A stretch of DNA of 39,233 nt from Mnemiopsis leidyi. Taxonomy: Eukaryota; Ctenophora; Tentaculata; Lobata; Bolinopsidae. The position numbers and the translations under genes are program-made. The notes beneath the pieces were generated by a model that saw only the letters and a list, made by a program, of their open reading frames with translations, had not been told where the DNA came from and made no database searches. Below are positions 22,413 to 33,892 of this stretch, piece after piece (the first letter of the stretch is position 1; each line of letters starts with the position of its first letter). The stretch is taken from contig JH155852.1 of assembly GCA_000226015.1 (NCBI GenBank), positions 4,818-44,050 on the forward strand. The letters are read 5' to 3'.

Positions 22413-25400
22413 AGCTGCCTGCCCGTGTGAAGACCCAAAGTGACGGGATAGCTACAGCACAGATCATCTGAACTGCTGGACTGACCGGACGTTGACATGA
22501 ACTTTGCTGATTGGGCATTACAAATCTGACGTCAGGCGTTTCTAAAATCCGCAGACAGCCATGCAACTATCAAATCATCGGTATACGAGCCCCCGGTCTA
22601 AGATCCCGAAAGATCTTGCAAGTTTTGTAAACAAATTAACATTTGTCTTATGTCACCCTCAAAGTGAAAGAGCATGTCACAAGTTGTAGTTTCCTCCGAC
22701 AGAAAAGTAATTTCTCCCATTTTCCGTCTCCTGCGTTTTGACCCGAATGATTGAAGGTCCAGTCTGGGTCGACGAGCTGAGTCTAGAGGGTAAACCGTGC
22801 CAGGCAGACGGCAACCAGGCAACCACCGGCACCCCGCGCGGCTTGCCAAAGTACAATCTCACAACACGTGCTCCTTCATAAAGATAGATGGAGTTGAGGG
22901 GCAGACGTGCGAACTAGACAAAGAGCTAGTCATGGTGAGAGGAGGAGAAAAGAGTTTTGGGATGCTCTTCTCAACAACGTGAGAGTCAGGATGGTGTGGT
23001 GTAGGTTCAGGTGTCCTTCGGGCCTTACCACGCCCCTCACTTTTAAACTGGGGGATCAGAGACAGGGCTATTTGGACTAGCTGTCGTGCCGGGGCTCATT
23101 GTCCAAGAAAAATTAGTGGGAAGGAGCTGACGTCTGTGTTTGTTCATGCGAAAGAGCATAACAAGAAAGTGGAGAAAGTGACTAGTGAGGCGGTTAGCTA
23201 GTGAAAGACAGATTTAAGACTAAGACCGTTAATAGAATAAACAAAAAGCCGATATCGTCTAAAAACAGTTGTCTATATAATCAATTTATTTTATGGTATA
23301 TTTTTAACAGTAAGGTTATTTTTCAACAGCAAGATTGTTGTAAGGAAAATTAATCGTAATAACGCGAACGCTTTCTGGTCCAAGGTATTTGTAATTTGTA
23401 TCACATGGCTTTTTCAAGGCAGACACTTTTCTTTAGAAAGTCCTATTGATCACAGACGATAAGTTTAAAGATATTCTAGACGGAAATTACTCTTATTTAC
23501 AATCCTGCTTGGAAAGGTACTCAACTAGGAAAAAACGGTAGTAAAGCTTCCTTAGACCGACGTGCACGTTCGCTATCACATTTCTCATCCGTCAGCGGGG
23601 CAATAATTTTGGTAATGTGATTAACATAACATTAGGATAATTCAAGTATTGAACATAGAGGAGAAAGATTCATATCATGACTCAATTTTTAGGTTAATTC
23701 CGTGTACGTGACCCAGTGTACAGAAAAAGGCTTGGCTCCTACATTTTTGGAGCGCGGGAAACATAATTTCGGACCTCCAAATATCCTGCATCAGACACTA
23801 AGGTGGAATTCAGTGCTGTGCGTATCATGCAGCAAAACCGCACTTCACACTTGGCCAATTTTATGTCATTCGGAATTAAAATTTTAAGAGAGTTACGACA
23901 TTGAAAATCCTACTAGGAATTGCAGGAATGCAAAAATGACGTTCTCGACTGCCATGCCAGCGGTCGGTGCTGAAATGAAATTCCAACATATGTAAGGTGC
24001 AATGTTCCCGCCATTACATGAGGTGAATCAGCGAATCCCTCAAACGATCACATTAGCGATATATCAGCAGCGACCGGCGACCGGCTATGAACACTTTTAC
24101 GGCTGAAATACAGACGACGGTCTTTACTAATTCATGAAACTACGTGTGATACCGATACACGTGTGAGCCAACAATTAAAGATAGTCCATAGCTATGTGCG
24201 ATTACAGATACCCTTTAGGCTACTTAGGCTACTGTATACTAGGGAAAACTAAACCTGAAAGGTTATGTCACATTGAGGACCGATGACACCAAGGCATTTG
24301 CATACCAAAATTGAATGTGTAAAAAGGACATTACGTGATGTTCTGTAGGTGAGAATTGCGATCCTAAATCTTCCTAACAGCGACTAGAATAGCATATTTA
24401 AGTATTTAGAGGAGACACCCCAACTTAGCTCCACCACATTTTTCAAATTTTTTCTCCGTCAACCATTAAATTGTATATTTCCTTTCACAACCAAACAACC
24501 TTACCTTTCCGCAACATATCAATTCCTTGTAACGATTTTACCTCCTTAATGAGCACTTAAATCAAAGTCCTGCTCAATGTGTCCCGCTTTTCGAACAAAA
24601 AATTCTCCACTCGCACAAATTTTCTGTGTAGGTAACTGAACTTCCTACACGTCCTACAAACTAGGGTAAGCAGTTTACAATCTCAAGTTCTAGACGTCAA
24701 GATAGACAGATTTTCTGACCTTAGCCTAAGATCAGAGGTTCTAAGAATCTGACAACCCAACTTGTACCGTTGAGATCAGACCCTTGTCTTGCCGTCAACT
24801 CTAACAGTCAACCTCCGGGGGCTACAGGGAGAAGAATTCTCTGAGTTTAGAGCTAGAAGCTGGTGCCAAGTTAAACAAGTCGCATCCTGGAGTAGCTGCT
24901 TATGTGTGACCTCATGCAGATAGTCCACAGCTTGTGTCGGGGTATACTACAGAATGAACTATAAGGACCGGTGTTTGCTGGGATGATACATTTAGAAGTT
25001 GTAACATTGTGACGGTGACTCGAGTCAGTTTACTGTAAATCAGGGAAAGTTGGCAAGTATACCAGCTTCTCATATGCAATGAATTATTTATCCAACATGA
25101 CTTTTAAAGACAGACTCGCAACAAAAATGCGCGGTCCCATAAAAGTGCAGGTAGTGTTTCCAGGAGAAGACATATCACCCATGATGCAGTCCCACTTGGC
25201 AGCTCAACTTGGCACCAACATATTGTTTCTGGAGCGGTTGGAAAACTGCCAGGACCCTTTCCTGCACACTTGCACTTTTGGACGAGATAATTTGACAGGT
25301 AGCAGCTTCTATTGATTTAGCTAAGCTTCGTTTCCTATATGATTTAAGGATCTTAGTTGTTGTACTGGTTGACGAATGAGGGCACAAGTTGATCAAGATG

Positions 25401-26892
25401 TAACTGGCATTCTGCCCCTTCCTAGTTTCTATAGATAACTTCAAAATTCCCAAGAATAATTCTAAGTCTTTGCAGATTTGAGTTAGCTTAAGATCAACTA
25501 ATCGATGTTTAGATAAGTGAGGAGCATTTAGAAAATACTCAATTGTTATTTGACCCATAGAGCATCGAATTGATAAACAATCAAATAAACGTTATATATG
25601 TGTTTTCATTAGAGTATAATACTTTGATGTCGAATGATCAAAAGCATGTTACGCTGTGCTTGCTGCCTTGGCTAAGAATTATTTACCGATTTTCTAAACA
25701 GGTTACGATGGTAATGTCTAAATTTCGTTTACGTAATTTCCAAGTTGGTAAAATGACGTTAAATTTACTCAGACACTCTCTTTTCACTTTGTTTAGAAAC
25801 AAATTTCAAATATTTCGATAATGAACCGATAGCAAATGAGATATACCAGATTGAATATTTCATCAACTTAATTCGTTGACAGGTGGATACTAGATATTCT
25901 GGCATTAAAGGAATTTATTTACGTAACCTTAAGATTCTACTACATCGAACAGCAAGTCAAGCTTTCGTGATTTTTTATCAATCAAGTTGATACCATGTCA
26001 TATCAGTATGGTGAAATCACATGGGAAATCCGGAGGTAAACAATAGAGAACCTGGACAATTTGCACGTGCGTATTTGCACGTGTGTCTTTGTCTTTCTGG
26101 AGACCAGATAGTCAGCATATCACAGCACGGGCGAGATGTTGGGAAAGTATGAAATGGGAGCAGCTATTGCGAAAGTATGAAGTTTTCTCGGAAGTGTTGA
26201 AATAGGCGAGATGGTATTTGGTACCAATACTTAAGTAAAGCAATTAAGTAACAATGCTTAGGTTTAGTAATCAGGTTCAGTAAATAGTTTCCATGTCCAG
26301 AGAGCAAAGCTTGATTACATAACAATTTCAGGCGATGTTGTAGGGGTGATGCAGAAGGGACATTTCAGGGGAGAAGGGTGTGACCTGTCACGTGATTTGA
26401 AAAAGTGATGAAAAACGTGGGTCATATTGTTGTTGAGTGACTTTCAAATTACTGGAAAGTGAGTGATGCGTTTAAGTAAAATTTTAAGTAAAAACAGTAA
26501 ACACGGAAACTCGAGAGTATTCCATTCAGTATCGATCGTTCGCGTTGAAAAACATGTTTAATACTAAGCTAGCCGCCACGTATAGTTGTAGTGATTATTG
26601 AGTACGTATTGACCTGTGACCACGAACCTAAATATACAGGCCAACACCGCTAATCCCTACTGGCAAAGTTTGAAATATCTGGCAATAGAAATAAACAGCT
26701 GCTAGATCGACATATCGCTCATTGCGTAACTTCTGATAAGGAACAAATCCCTGGGGCAATACACTTGTACGTCCCTAGAGAAATACTGGTAGGAGAGCCT
26801 AATTAACCAATGAAAACCCTGATCGTTGGTCATGTGATCCTTGATGAATTCCGCATTTTAAGCCAACTTGATTTGTATTGGATTTGCATATG

Positions 26893-26929
26893 AAGTATGG
26901 TACAATAGTGAAGTGTGGTACAATAGTGA
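26893..26929 (+). repeat. Short tandem duplication
   Basis: AAGTATGGTACAATAGTG is followed directly by AAGTGTGGTACAATAGTG, an 18-bp unit with one difference. Confidence 0.85.
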
Positions 26930-27144
26930 TATGAATGTGTTTGGGTCGAACTAAGTTAGTCTAGCGATATAAAGTGGACTTTAAAAGTCCGGACATTTTA
27001 ACGATTTGAGTACAGGTCCGATAAGGATATAATCAAACAACCCCCCTAAATTAGGATGCTCTATCAGTTGAACTGTGAAAGTATTCGTGATGTAGCAAAT
27101 AGAGAGATACGGCTAGAATGAAGCTAGAAATATAGAGGCGGAGC

Positions 27145-27332
27145 TAGAATGTAGCGATATATAGTATAGCTGGATTACAGTGTATAGCTGTGAATGTAAT
27201 GTAGCGATGTGTAGTATAGCCGGATTACAGTGTATAGCTGTAAATCTAATGTAGCGATATAAAATATAGCCGGATACAGTGTAAAGCTGTAAATGTAATG
27301 TAGCGATATAAAGTAGCGCCGGATTACAGTGT
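27145..27332 (+). repeat. 50-bp tandem repeat, nearly four copies
   Basis: GTAGCGATAT (or GTAGCGATGT) recurs at 27151, 27201, 27251 and 27300. Each is followed by a TATAGCNGGAT type core and CAGTGT. Units diverge moderately. A lone related TAGCGATATAAAGT occurs near 26963. Confidence 0.88.
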
Positions 27333-28934
27333 TGGATAAAAGCTGACTTATGACCCTTCTATCCGTACTAAACTTTCTAATACTCGAGGGAGTGGGGGCT
27401 ACTAACGATCTACCCAGACTACCACTCTACCTCCACTGTAGACGACCTTTATTGTTATATTTGTTAAATCATGCATTCACTGACGGCCCACTGGGGACAT
27501 GGCCAACACAAAGGAAATATCATGCTAAGGATGTGTTGGATCTCTTTGACACAAAGTTATGCTTTAGCCCGCCGTAAACAAGGACATTTGTCATATGGAC
27601 ACTGTGCCAGGAGCTGGAGTACTGTTTGAGACGTCCCAAAATTCATCCTTTTCACGTCAGCCTGTCTTTCGGTTTTAAAATAAGGGCCGCTTTAGAAGAG
27701 CGCCTTTGACTAGAAGACTCCTGAGAGAATTACGTCAAGACATTTTCTAGGGAATTAACAAACTCATTCTACATTTTTTTGCTGGAGAACGTGAAGAATT
27801 ACACAATTACACAAGGAATGAAATGTCGAAAAATGCAGTAATACTGTCATCGAATTCCTGACAAGGTGAAAAAAGTGAAGGATATTATCTAAAGAAGGCC
27901 ACCAAAGTTTGGTGTCTACCGAACTAGAAGTCTGTGGAACATGGTGAATGACGTCGCGACTTGAGTGCAGATCGTGAAGATTGGAACACGGCCAAGAAAC
28001 GGAATGTGTAAGACTTATAGTGGAATGACTTGCAAGATAAACCAGCTGTTTTATGTACTATTAGAAACTAATTAGAGTCTTATTAGAGACTAATCACTGC
28101 ACTTGCATGGTAATTGATCATTTAGTGATTTACAGGGGCGGTCAACAGAGGCACAATGAATTAAATGTTGCTACTTTAGACGGCAAAGTCTATCCTAATG
28201 GGGCTAAGGACTGCACTTACCATTATCACTATGCAGCGAGAACCTTTTAACAAAAGCACGTCATGAACTAAAGATTGTAATTAATTTATTAAATAATAAT
28301 TACAACAAAGTAGCAACCTGCAGCCTTTTTGCGTCCAACCGACAAATTTTCTTCTTTTTAAAAGAGTTATAATGGTCTGGAAAAACGATTGAGTCTGCAA
28401 ATTCTATTTTGAAAGCCCCCATAATTTCCCTTTATGATTATGACGCAACCAAGTTTCCCCAATTTAGGGCTCTGTTTTAATGTAGTGGTAAATTTGGTTT
28501 TAAATTTTCAGCAGACATAACGGTATAGTAAAGGCACCGAAAAATCATAAACTTTAAACGTTAAACGAAAAGGCCTAACTCCATGCCGGTTTAGCAAAAG
28601 TGCTAGACGGAACTTGTTTACATCTGAAAAAAATTTCTTTTTGACAGCCTTTATCGACCAAAATACTGTAAAATCTCATCATGATTCATGCTGTAAATTT
28701 CTTCTGGACTGACATCACAAATTAAAATCATTCTGTTGGGTTATCAAAAGAGCGTGCTGTAAGGCGTGCGACGTGATTGTTGTGTCTTGTCCGACCAGTT
28801 ATTAATAAAGCAAGAATTTATCTCATTCTCACAAACAAATATGCCAACAAACAAATATGCATACAATCAGGGACTATACCGGCAAATAAATTTGCGAACA
28901 AAAACCAACAATTTTGCACTTAACAGCTGCATAC

Positions 28935-29107
28935 CTTGATCATGTTTCGGCGTCAACAACCAGTCACTCCAACACCTCTTTTCTCACTCTTCTGCTGTCT
29001 CAAACTGGGGAAGGTCGCAGGAAACCAAGGGGTCGTATCAACAAGTACTAGGGCGGTCAGCTGCTCTCATTATTATCTCAAGTAGCAACTTCTTGGACAA
29101 TACCTTG
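28935..29107 (-). other. Candidate first exon (5' UTR plus M-I-K and donor)
   Basis: On minus, ATG ATC AAG (28943-28935) is followed by GTATGC, a usable donor in phase 0. It lies about 190 bases downstream of a TATA-like TTTAAATAG (29139-29131), mirroring the layout of the 21447 exon. A short upstream ORF lies in the leader. No second exon in phase was found. The 29107 boundary is estimated from TATA spacing. Confidence 0.3.
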
Positions 29108-29130
29108 CTTTGTTCCGTCAGTTCTCACAT

Positions 29131-29206
29131 CTATTTAAACTGGCACGTGGGCGTAGTCACGTGCTCCCGACATGCAGTCACGTGACTGCGCGGCTCCCTG
29201 CACGTG
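29131..29206 (-). promoter_or_regulatory. TATA-like box with four CACGTG boxes in 63 bp
   Basis: CACGTG occurs at 29144, 29158, 29179 and 29201, with TTTAAATAG (minus) next to them at 29131-29139. The box at 29179 sits in the palindrome AGTCACGTGACT. Structurally it is the same as the 21641-21802 block, and both face minus. Confidence 0.5.
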
Positions 29207-29512
29207 CTGCGAACGTTTGATCTGAAAACAATGACTTTCAGGCAGTACAATTGTTGCAGTTCACAGTCAGTTGCAATCTTGCAGAAAGCCAATCAGCAGT
29301 GCCAAACGAACTGACGATAATGCACAATACATAACTTATTTTCATTGACATAATTTCAAATATATCATCCTTATTCATGGACCTAATTTTAGCATCTTTT
29401 CCAGGTAATTATCAGACGGTCGCTAGCAATGGCCGACACAATAAAACACCCAAGACTCACCCCAACCTCCCCCTCCTCTCTGTAACTCCATTAGCGTCTG
29501 TAGTCTACCGCC

Positions 29513-29687
29513 TCATCCAGGAACCAGGTTCCCTCCCCGGGATGGGGGAGGCTCAAGTAGCTCTGTCTTGGGTCCCGGACAGAGAGACGAGCTTGCTCGG
29601 GGGGAGGACCACGGGGAGCTGGTGGAGGTTGGAGCGGGGTAGGACGGCACGGTCCTCCTGCATTCCACTCTGCCTTTTAGTTCATTC
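29513..29687 (-). CDS. Candidate 3' terminal exon of the amino-acid transporter
   Basis: A strong acceptor (TTTATCTTTAG) precedes 58 open codons on minus, ending TGA at 29515-29513. The peptide is rich in Ser and Pro, with the segments NELKGRVECRRTVPSYPA and TELLEPPPSRGGNLVPG. The first base completes a codon left as TG by a donor in the transporter exon (TG, then GTAACT at 31805-31800), giving Trp. The apparent transporter stop TAA is itself made by that donor. The tail would be cytosolic. The plus frame over the same bases is also open, so support is moderate. The alternative is that this is an exon of another gene. Confidence 0.45.
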
Positions 29688-30524
29688 CTAAAGATAAACA
29701 ATGATCAGCGTCGGTCGTGTGCTTCCGCTAAATGTAGCGCAATGACGACAGGTCAATTACTTAATGATTTTATGAAGGAGCACACCCCACAAATAATAAT
29801 AATGACATAAAGACTCCCACTGATTTAGGGGTGCGGGCAAAAGCAGCTGAAGTTAGGAAAAAAGCCCATAGAATATCGTCCTTGAGGGACTTCGTGTTTG
29901 ACGAAGTACTTGTTACGTTGGAAATTATCTATTTCAGTAAACAGGAAGGATACACCCATAGAAGTGACGGTATCTTTTTAGTACAAATGCAACAACATTC
30001 ATTAAGAGCTAAGGGAATTAAGCGTTTATAGAAAGAACAAATTATATATCGAGATTATTGTTCATGTTTACATGTTTAAAACACTTTCTTGATTTTTCAC
30101 AAGTAAAGAATTCAGTAACTCTATTTTTGTGATATGTGCAATATCATGTTTGGAGCCCAGCAAAATTATTTTATATTTAATCCATAATCCTAAATTAATA
30201 CATTCAACAAATTTAATAACACAAAACGAAAACAATATAAAACGGACATCTTGATTTAATAATATCATCACTAAATTCTAGGCATTACGATATCAAATTT
30301 AAACAAAAACACTTAAGAATTAAAATAAAACGAAAATGTTAACAAAACACAGTATTTTGTCTTCCGACAGTCATAGGTAAAACAACTCATCTATGGCCAC
30401 TCCTAATTCCCTTAAAAAATTAAAAATGTAAAAGTCCCGTCGTTAACAAACTGATCAAAAGTAAACTGTCATGACAACCCCACTTAATAGAAATCATTGA
30501 TATACAAAATAATGTGAATTGGCG

Positions 30525-30576
30525 AGAACACAAAATAAAGCTGCAACGCCAGAACACAAAATAAAGCTGCATCACA
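30525..30576 (+). repeat. 26-bp tandem duplication
   Basis: AGAACACAAAATAAAGCTGC occurs at 30525 and 30551, joined by AACGCC. The copies match over 20 bases. Confidence 0.88.
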
Positions 30577-31486
30577 AAGAAATACCAATGCCAATGGTAA
30601 ACAACACAAATGAATTTCCAATTTTGGTTGAATATCCTGAATAATAAATGCTTATATGACCTTAATCTAGGTTAACAACAGACAAAATATTTTACCCGCA
30701 CAAAAAATACTACAAAAAACTACCACAAATTAACTTAAGCAATACGCTTATATACATAGAATAGAATGAGAAATCCAAAATACTGAATAATAATCTTCTG
30801 AAACCAAGAAACCGAGATATTTACCTCAAACTAAAAATAAAGATCTATCTAGGGCTCATGAAATTGTTATGATTTGCATAAAGAAAATCCGCGCAATTCT
30901 ACAAAACCTGACCCAACAAAGCATTATACCCAGCTTAACGAACCGCAATCATCTACATTCTTAACACACATTCTTCACATTCTACAATATACATGTCTAT
31001 TTATTCCACCCTGTACTCATGAGCCAGAGAATTAAGAGAAAACTTGCATAAGAGAATGATATATAAGTCAGTACTCAGTAGTAAGAGTAAGGTATTATTT
31101 CTAAAGTTTTCTAAAACTACTTGTCGCAAAGTTGCATGAAAAACCGCCGCAATAACAAGATCAGCACAGAAATTGTACACACATGCATTACGAGTCACTA
31201 AATCAAGTGAAACACATGTAATTCAATGGCCTAGGCACAGAGATGAAAAAAATCAGTCAACTATTCTTCCTTTTCTTCAGGCTTGCCAATGAAGAATTAC
31301 CTATTAGTATTTAGACCAAATAAACATCAAGCTCAGCTTAATAATAGTCAAAAATAATAGTCAATGAGGCCGTATTAGTGGGAGTTGTCTAAAATTTGTT
31401 TTTCACGTGACAGCAATGTTCAAAATTCATAGGTCGACATTAATCTTCATTGGTTCATCTCCATACCACAGTGTAAAATTCGTTGA

Positions 31487-31729
31487 CCGTCGTCCTGCCC
31501 CAGAACATCGAGCCTCAGAACGTTTCGCCCCAGAGATTTTGTCCCAGTGACATCGTGCCCAACAAGCGCGTGCCCCACAACCTCGGGCCCAACTGACCTC
31601 CTGCCCCAAGGGCCAATACGCTATGCCCCAGGGATGATGCACCAGTGGCGTCGTTCCCCACAACCGTCATTGGGGCAAAATCTCTGGAGCAAACGTTCTG
31701 GGGCTCGATTTTCTGGGGCAAGACGACGG
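31487..31729. mobile_element. Foldback element built from an inverted 15-bp satellite
   Basis: The ends CCGTCGTC (31487-31494) and GACGACGG (31722-31729) open inverted arms of about 60 bases that agree at roughly five in six positions. Within the left arm a unit of the type GCCCCAGAACATCGA repeats with a 15-bp period (near 31498, 31513, 31528, 31543, 31558, 31573). The right arm carries the same unit inverted (TCGATTTTCTGGGGC). Open frames across it are five-residue repeats caused by the 15-bp period, not a gene. No target-site duplication was resolved. Confidence 0.7.
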
Positions 31730-31801
31730 GAATCGTCAAATTCCATAGTAAATTTCGACACCTCCCCACGAGTATCAGTCCCTGCTACGAAGGAGGACCA
31801 G

Positions 31802-33073
31802 TTACCATCCCCACCAAGTAAGAAGCTTGTCTTTATGACCGTGCATGTGTTCGTTTATCGTATCCGCGATGTTCAGCAGGAAGATCACCGCCCCCAGCGC
31901 CATGAAGCTGCTCCCCACGAAGACATGGGCGTAGTTGCGGTCCCTCCAAGCCAGCACCGCGGTGATGCACCCTGGGTAGAAGAACATGAAGAGGGCGGCA
32001 ATGGACCCAACCACGCTGATGACATCCTTGATACCGGAGGCGAAGGTGGCGAAGAGGGCAGTGAAGAGGAACCATAGGGCGATGGAAGCCAGGCGGAATT
32101 TCTCGTTTCCATCTCGGAGAGGGAATGAAGTACGCTGGGTTATCTGTTTGGCGAACCCTTCAAGGGCACTGCGGCCTGTGTAGAACAATCGATAATAACG
32201 GTGATGTATTTACTATATTTACAAATTTCACGAGAAATACGGATTATGAAAAGGAAATATAGGAGAGAACAGAAAATGTTGCATGCTCATCTGATTCAAC
32301 TATACCGATACAATTTGAATCCGATTTCATATTCAGCATAACATACTTCCAATAGAAATAAGTTCAACATAAATTTAACATACATTTGTTCATGAACATT
32401 GAACCGCAAACGTTCAAGTGCCCAGCTTAACATTAGTAGATAGTTCAATTTTTATGTGCCCACTGTAGCACTGTTCACTGTTTGATGGTTCCATAGTCTA
32501 TACCGATATGTGTGCACATCGGCTTAATTAACGGGGGTTTAACGCAGGGTTTAAAAAGCCGCGCAAGATACAACTTTATGCACGCACGTGATCGCTGAAG
32601 TAGGAGCTCATCGAAACATCCCTGTAACCTCTAATGTGTGAGAATAAGTCGCCCTTACAGTTTGGATAAGCTTCTAGCCGACCCCAGCTCATCGATTTCC
32701 TTCCAAATTGTGTCAAAAGATCTCGACCCACCTGCTAAAACATGCGGTGATCACGTGCGCGTAAAGTTGTATCAGCCCTCAAAATGTGCGGCTTTTTCAT
32801 TTTTCAACCCTGAGTTGAACCCCCGTTAATTAGGCCTATGTGCACAAATACGCCTTACGCTAGAAAAGAAGAACTCACCGATAAACAGTACGACAGGATA
32901 AGTCATGCAGACGGAAAGTGTGATGGCAACCCTGCCCACAGTCATGACAATGGAATCTGCAGGGAAACTCAGGATGATATCGGGGTCCACGTCACCTCCA
33001 AATATGGCAAATCCAGTGTATCCCACCACGAGGTAAGCAGAGGTGGCTAGGAACATTGCTACTCCAACCACGA
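31802..33073 (-). CDS. Amino-acid transporter (Aa_trans/SLC38-like), 3' exons only
   Basis: Integral membrane amino-acid permease, C-terminal part. Exon 32879-33073 (minus) gives VVGVAMFLATSAYLVVGYTG and FAIFGGDVDPDIILSFPA, then MTYPVVLFIG. The phase-1 donor joins exon 31802-32175 (RSALEGFAKQI onward) and reconstitutes a Gly codon. Segments FRLASIALWFLFTALFATF, SVVGSIAALFMFFYPG and FMALGAVIFLLNIADTI are membrane helices typical of the Aa_trans superfamily, and TYPVVLFIGRSALE matches the conserved P-V-xx-R block of SLC38/AVT proteins. About 190 residues are seen of an expected 400-500. The 5' exons are missing between 33074 and 39233, so they lie outside the window or diverge beyond recognition. 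Either TAA at 31804-31802 ends it, or that TAA belongs to a donor leading to 29687-29513. The substrate cannot be told. Confidence 0.88.
32176..32878. other. Transporter intron
   Basis: Between the two secure transporter exons, with a GTGAGT donor and a TTCTACACAG acceptor on minus. It contains two CACGTG boxes (32585, 32752) and no separate gene. Confidence 0.75.
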
Positions 33074-33892
33074 CTGAAATAGTGAAATGTTAGAAGTTTA
33101 GACAATAGCCTGTTTTTAGTTCTATTACAATTAAACTTTCAGAAATCCATCTTACCGCTCCTGAAACGTTCTGAAATTTATAATGTTTTCAAGCTTGATA
33201 CAATTGCAATTTGGGATATTTAGACGTTAAATCTTTAACCTTCAATTGAAGTTCAAAAGCTCAATTAAACTTCAACCTTCTGAGAGATTTACTCTTGAAC
33301 TAAATTTTCAATTTTATTCGTGTGCGTGATTGAGTTACATCGCATTTTCCAAGTAAAATGAAATGAAAATACAATATAGATATAATTTTAAAGTTGTAAC
33401 AAGAATTGCGTCCGATTTTTTGTCTCACTTTCGGGCGCGGACGCTTAAAATTTCCATCTCTCTCTTTAAAACTTTGGTTAATGCTCATAAATCTAATTTC
33501 TATAAGAGGTAGGTTGGACCTTTAAACAGCGATTGTTTTTTAATGAAATGTTGTCATAAAACAAGAGAATCAAGATCTCAGCTGGTCCCATCGATTACCG
33601 GGTTTTAATGAAGTGTCTTAAACTTAAAGGAAACAACGCGAGATAGATCAACTAAAAGCCAGATAAGCAGAAAACTGTGATACGTCATCTGCATCGGTCA
33701 ATTAACCCAAGTTATTATCAGTAGGTTAGTTATAAAAGCGTACTATCTACAATCAACATGAAATTAATTACATTTTCTTATTCATTGCTCCCCAATAGCT
33801 TCCCAAAAAGCCTCTTAATTTGATTAAAAATCAGCTACAAAATTATCAAGCCCCGACTCCTTCGACATCTGCAGGCAGTGATTTCCTGTCTT
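33074..33892. other. Spacer between transporter exon and receptor gene
   Basis: AT-rich with no exon recognised on either strand. It begins with the TTTCAG acceptor of transporter exon 32879-33073, so at least its right part is transporter intron. It would also contain the receptor's 3' UTR. Confidence 0.55.

Larger units (their letters stand above)
21803..28934. other. Seven kilobases without a convincing gene
   Basis: I could not build a supported gene here. Candidate signals are a strong minus donor at 22385-22381 after ATG ACG TCT TCT CTA GCC GAC CAG, a minus donor GTAAGT at 28220-28215 directly after an ATG, and a plus open frame at 25079-25315 ending near a fair donor. Repeats include the 50-bp array at 27145. 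CACGTG boxes occur at 22865, 24158, 26064, 26078 and 26389. The rest looks like ordinary intergenic or intronic DNA. Confidence 0.45.
29688..31801. other. AT-rich region, probable transporter intron or 3' flank
   Basis: No gene was recognised. It contains a 26-bp tandem duplication at 30525-30576, a CACGTG at 31404 and the foldback element at 31487. The stretch from 30000 to 31400 is strongly AT-rich with short meaningless frames. Confidence 0.55.

Noticed and set aside
25175..25558. 127-codon minus ORF
   Set aside because: No domain, no convincing splice flanks, and overlapped by an equally plausible plus frame; likely chance.
29377..29691. 104-codon plus ORF in the GC-rich block
   Set aside because: Starts in AT-rich sequence without splice support; the minus frame has a strong acceptor and phase match to the transporter.
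31547..32077. 176-codon plus ORF
   Set aside because: Opposite the secure transporter exon and the 15-bp satellite; a shadow frame.
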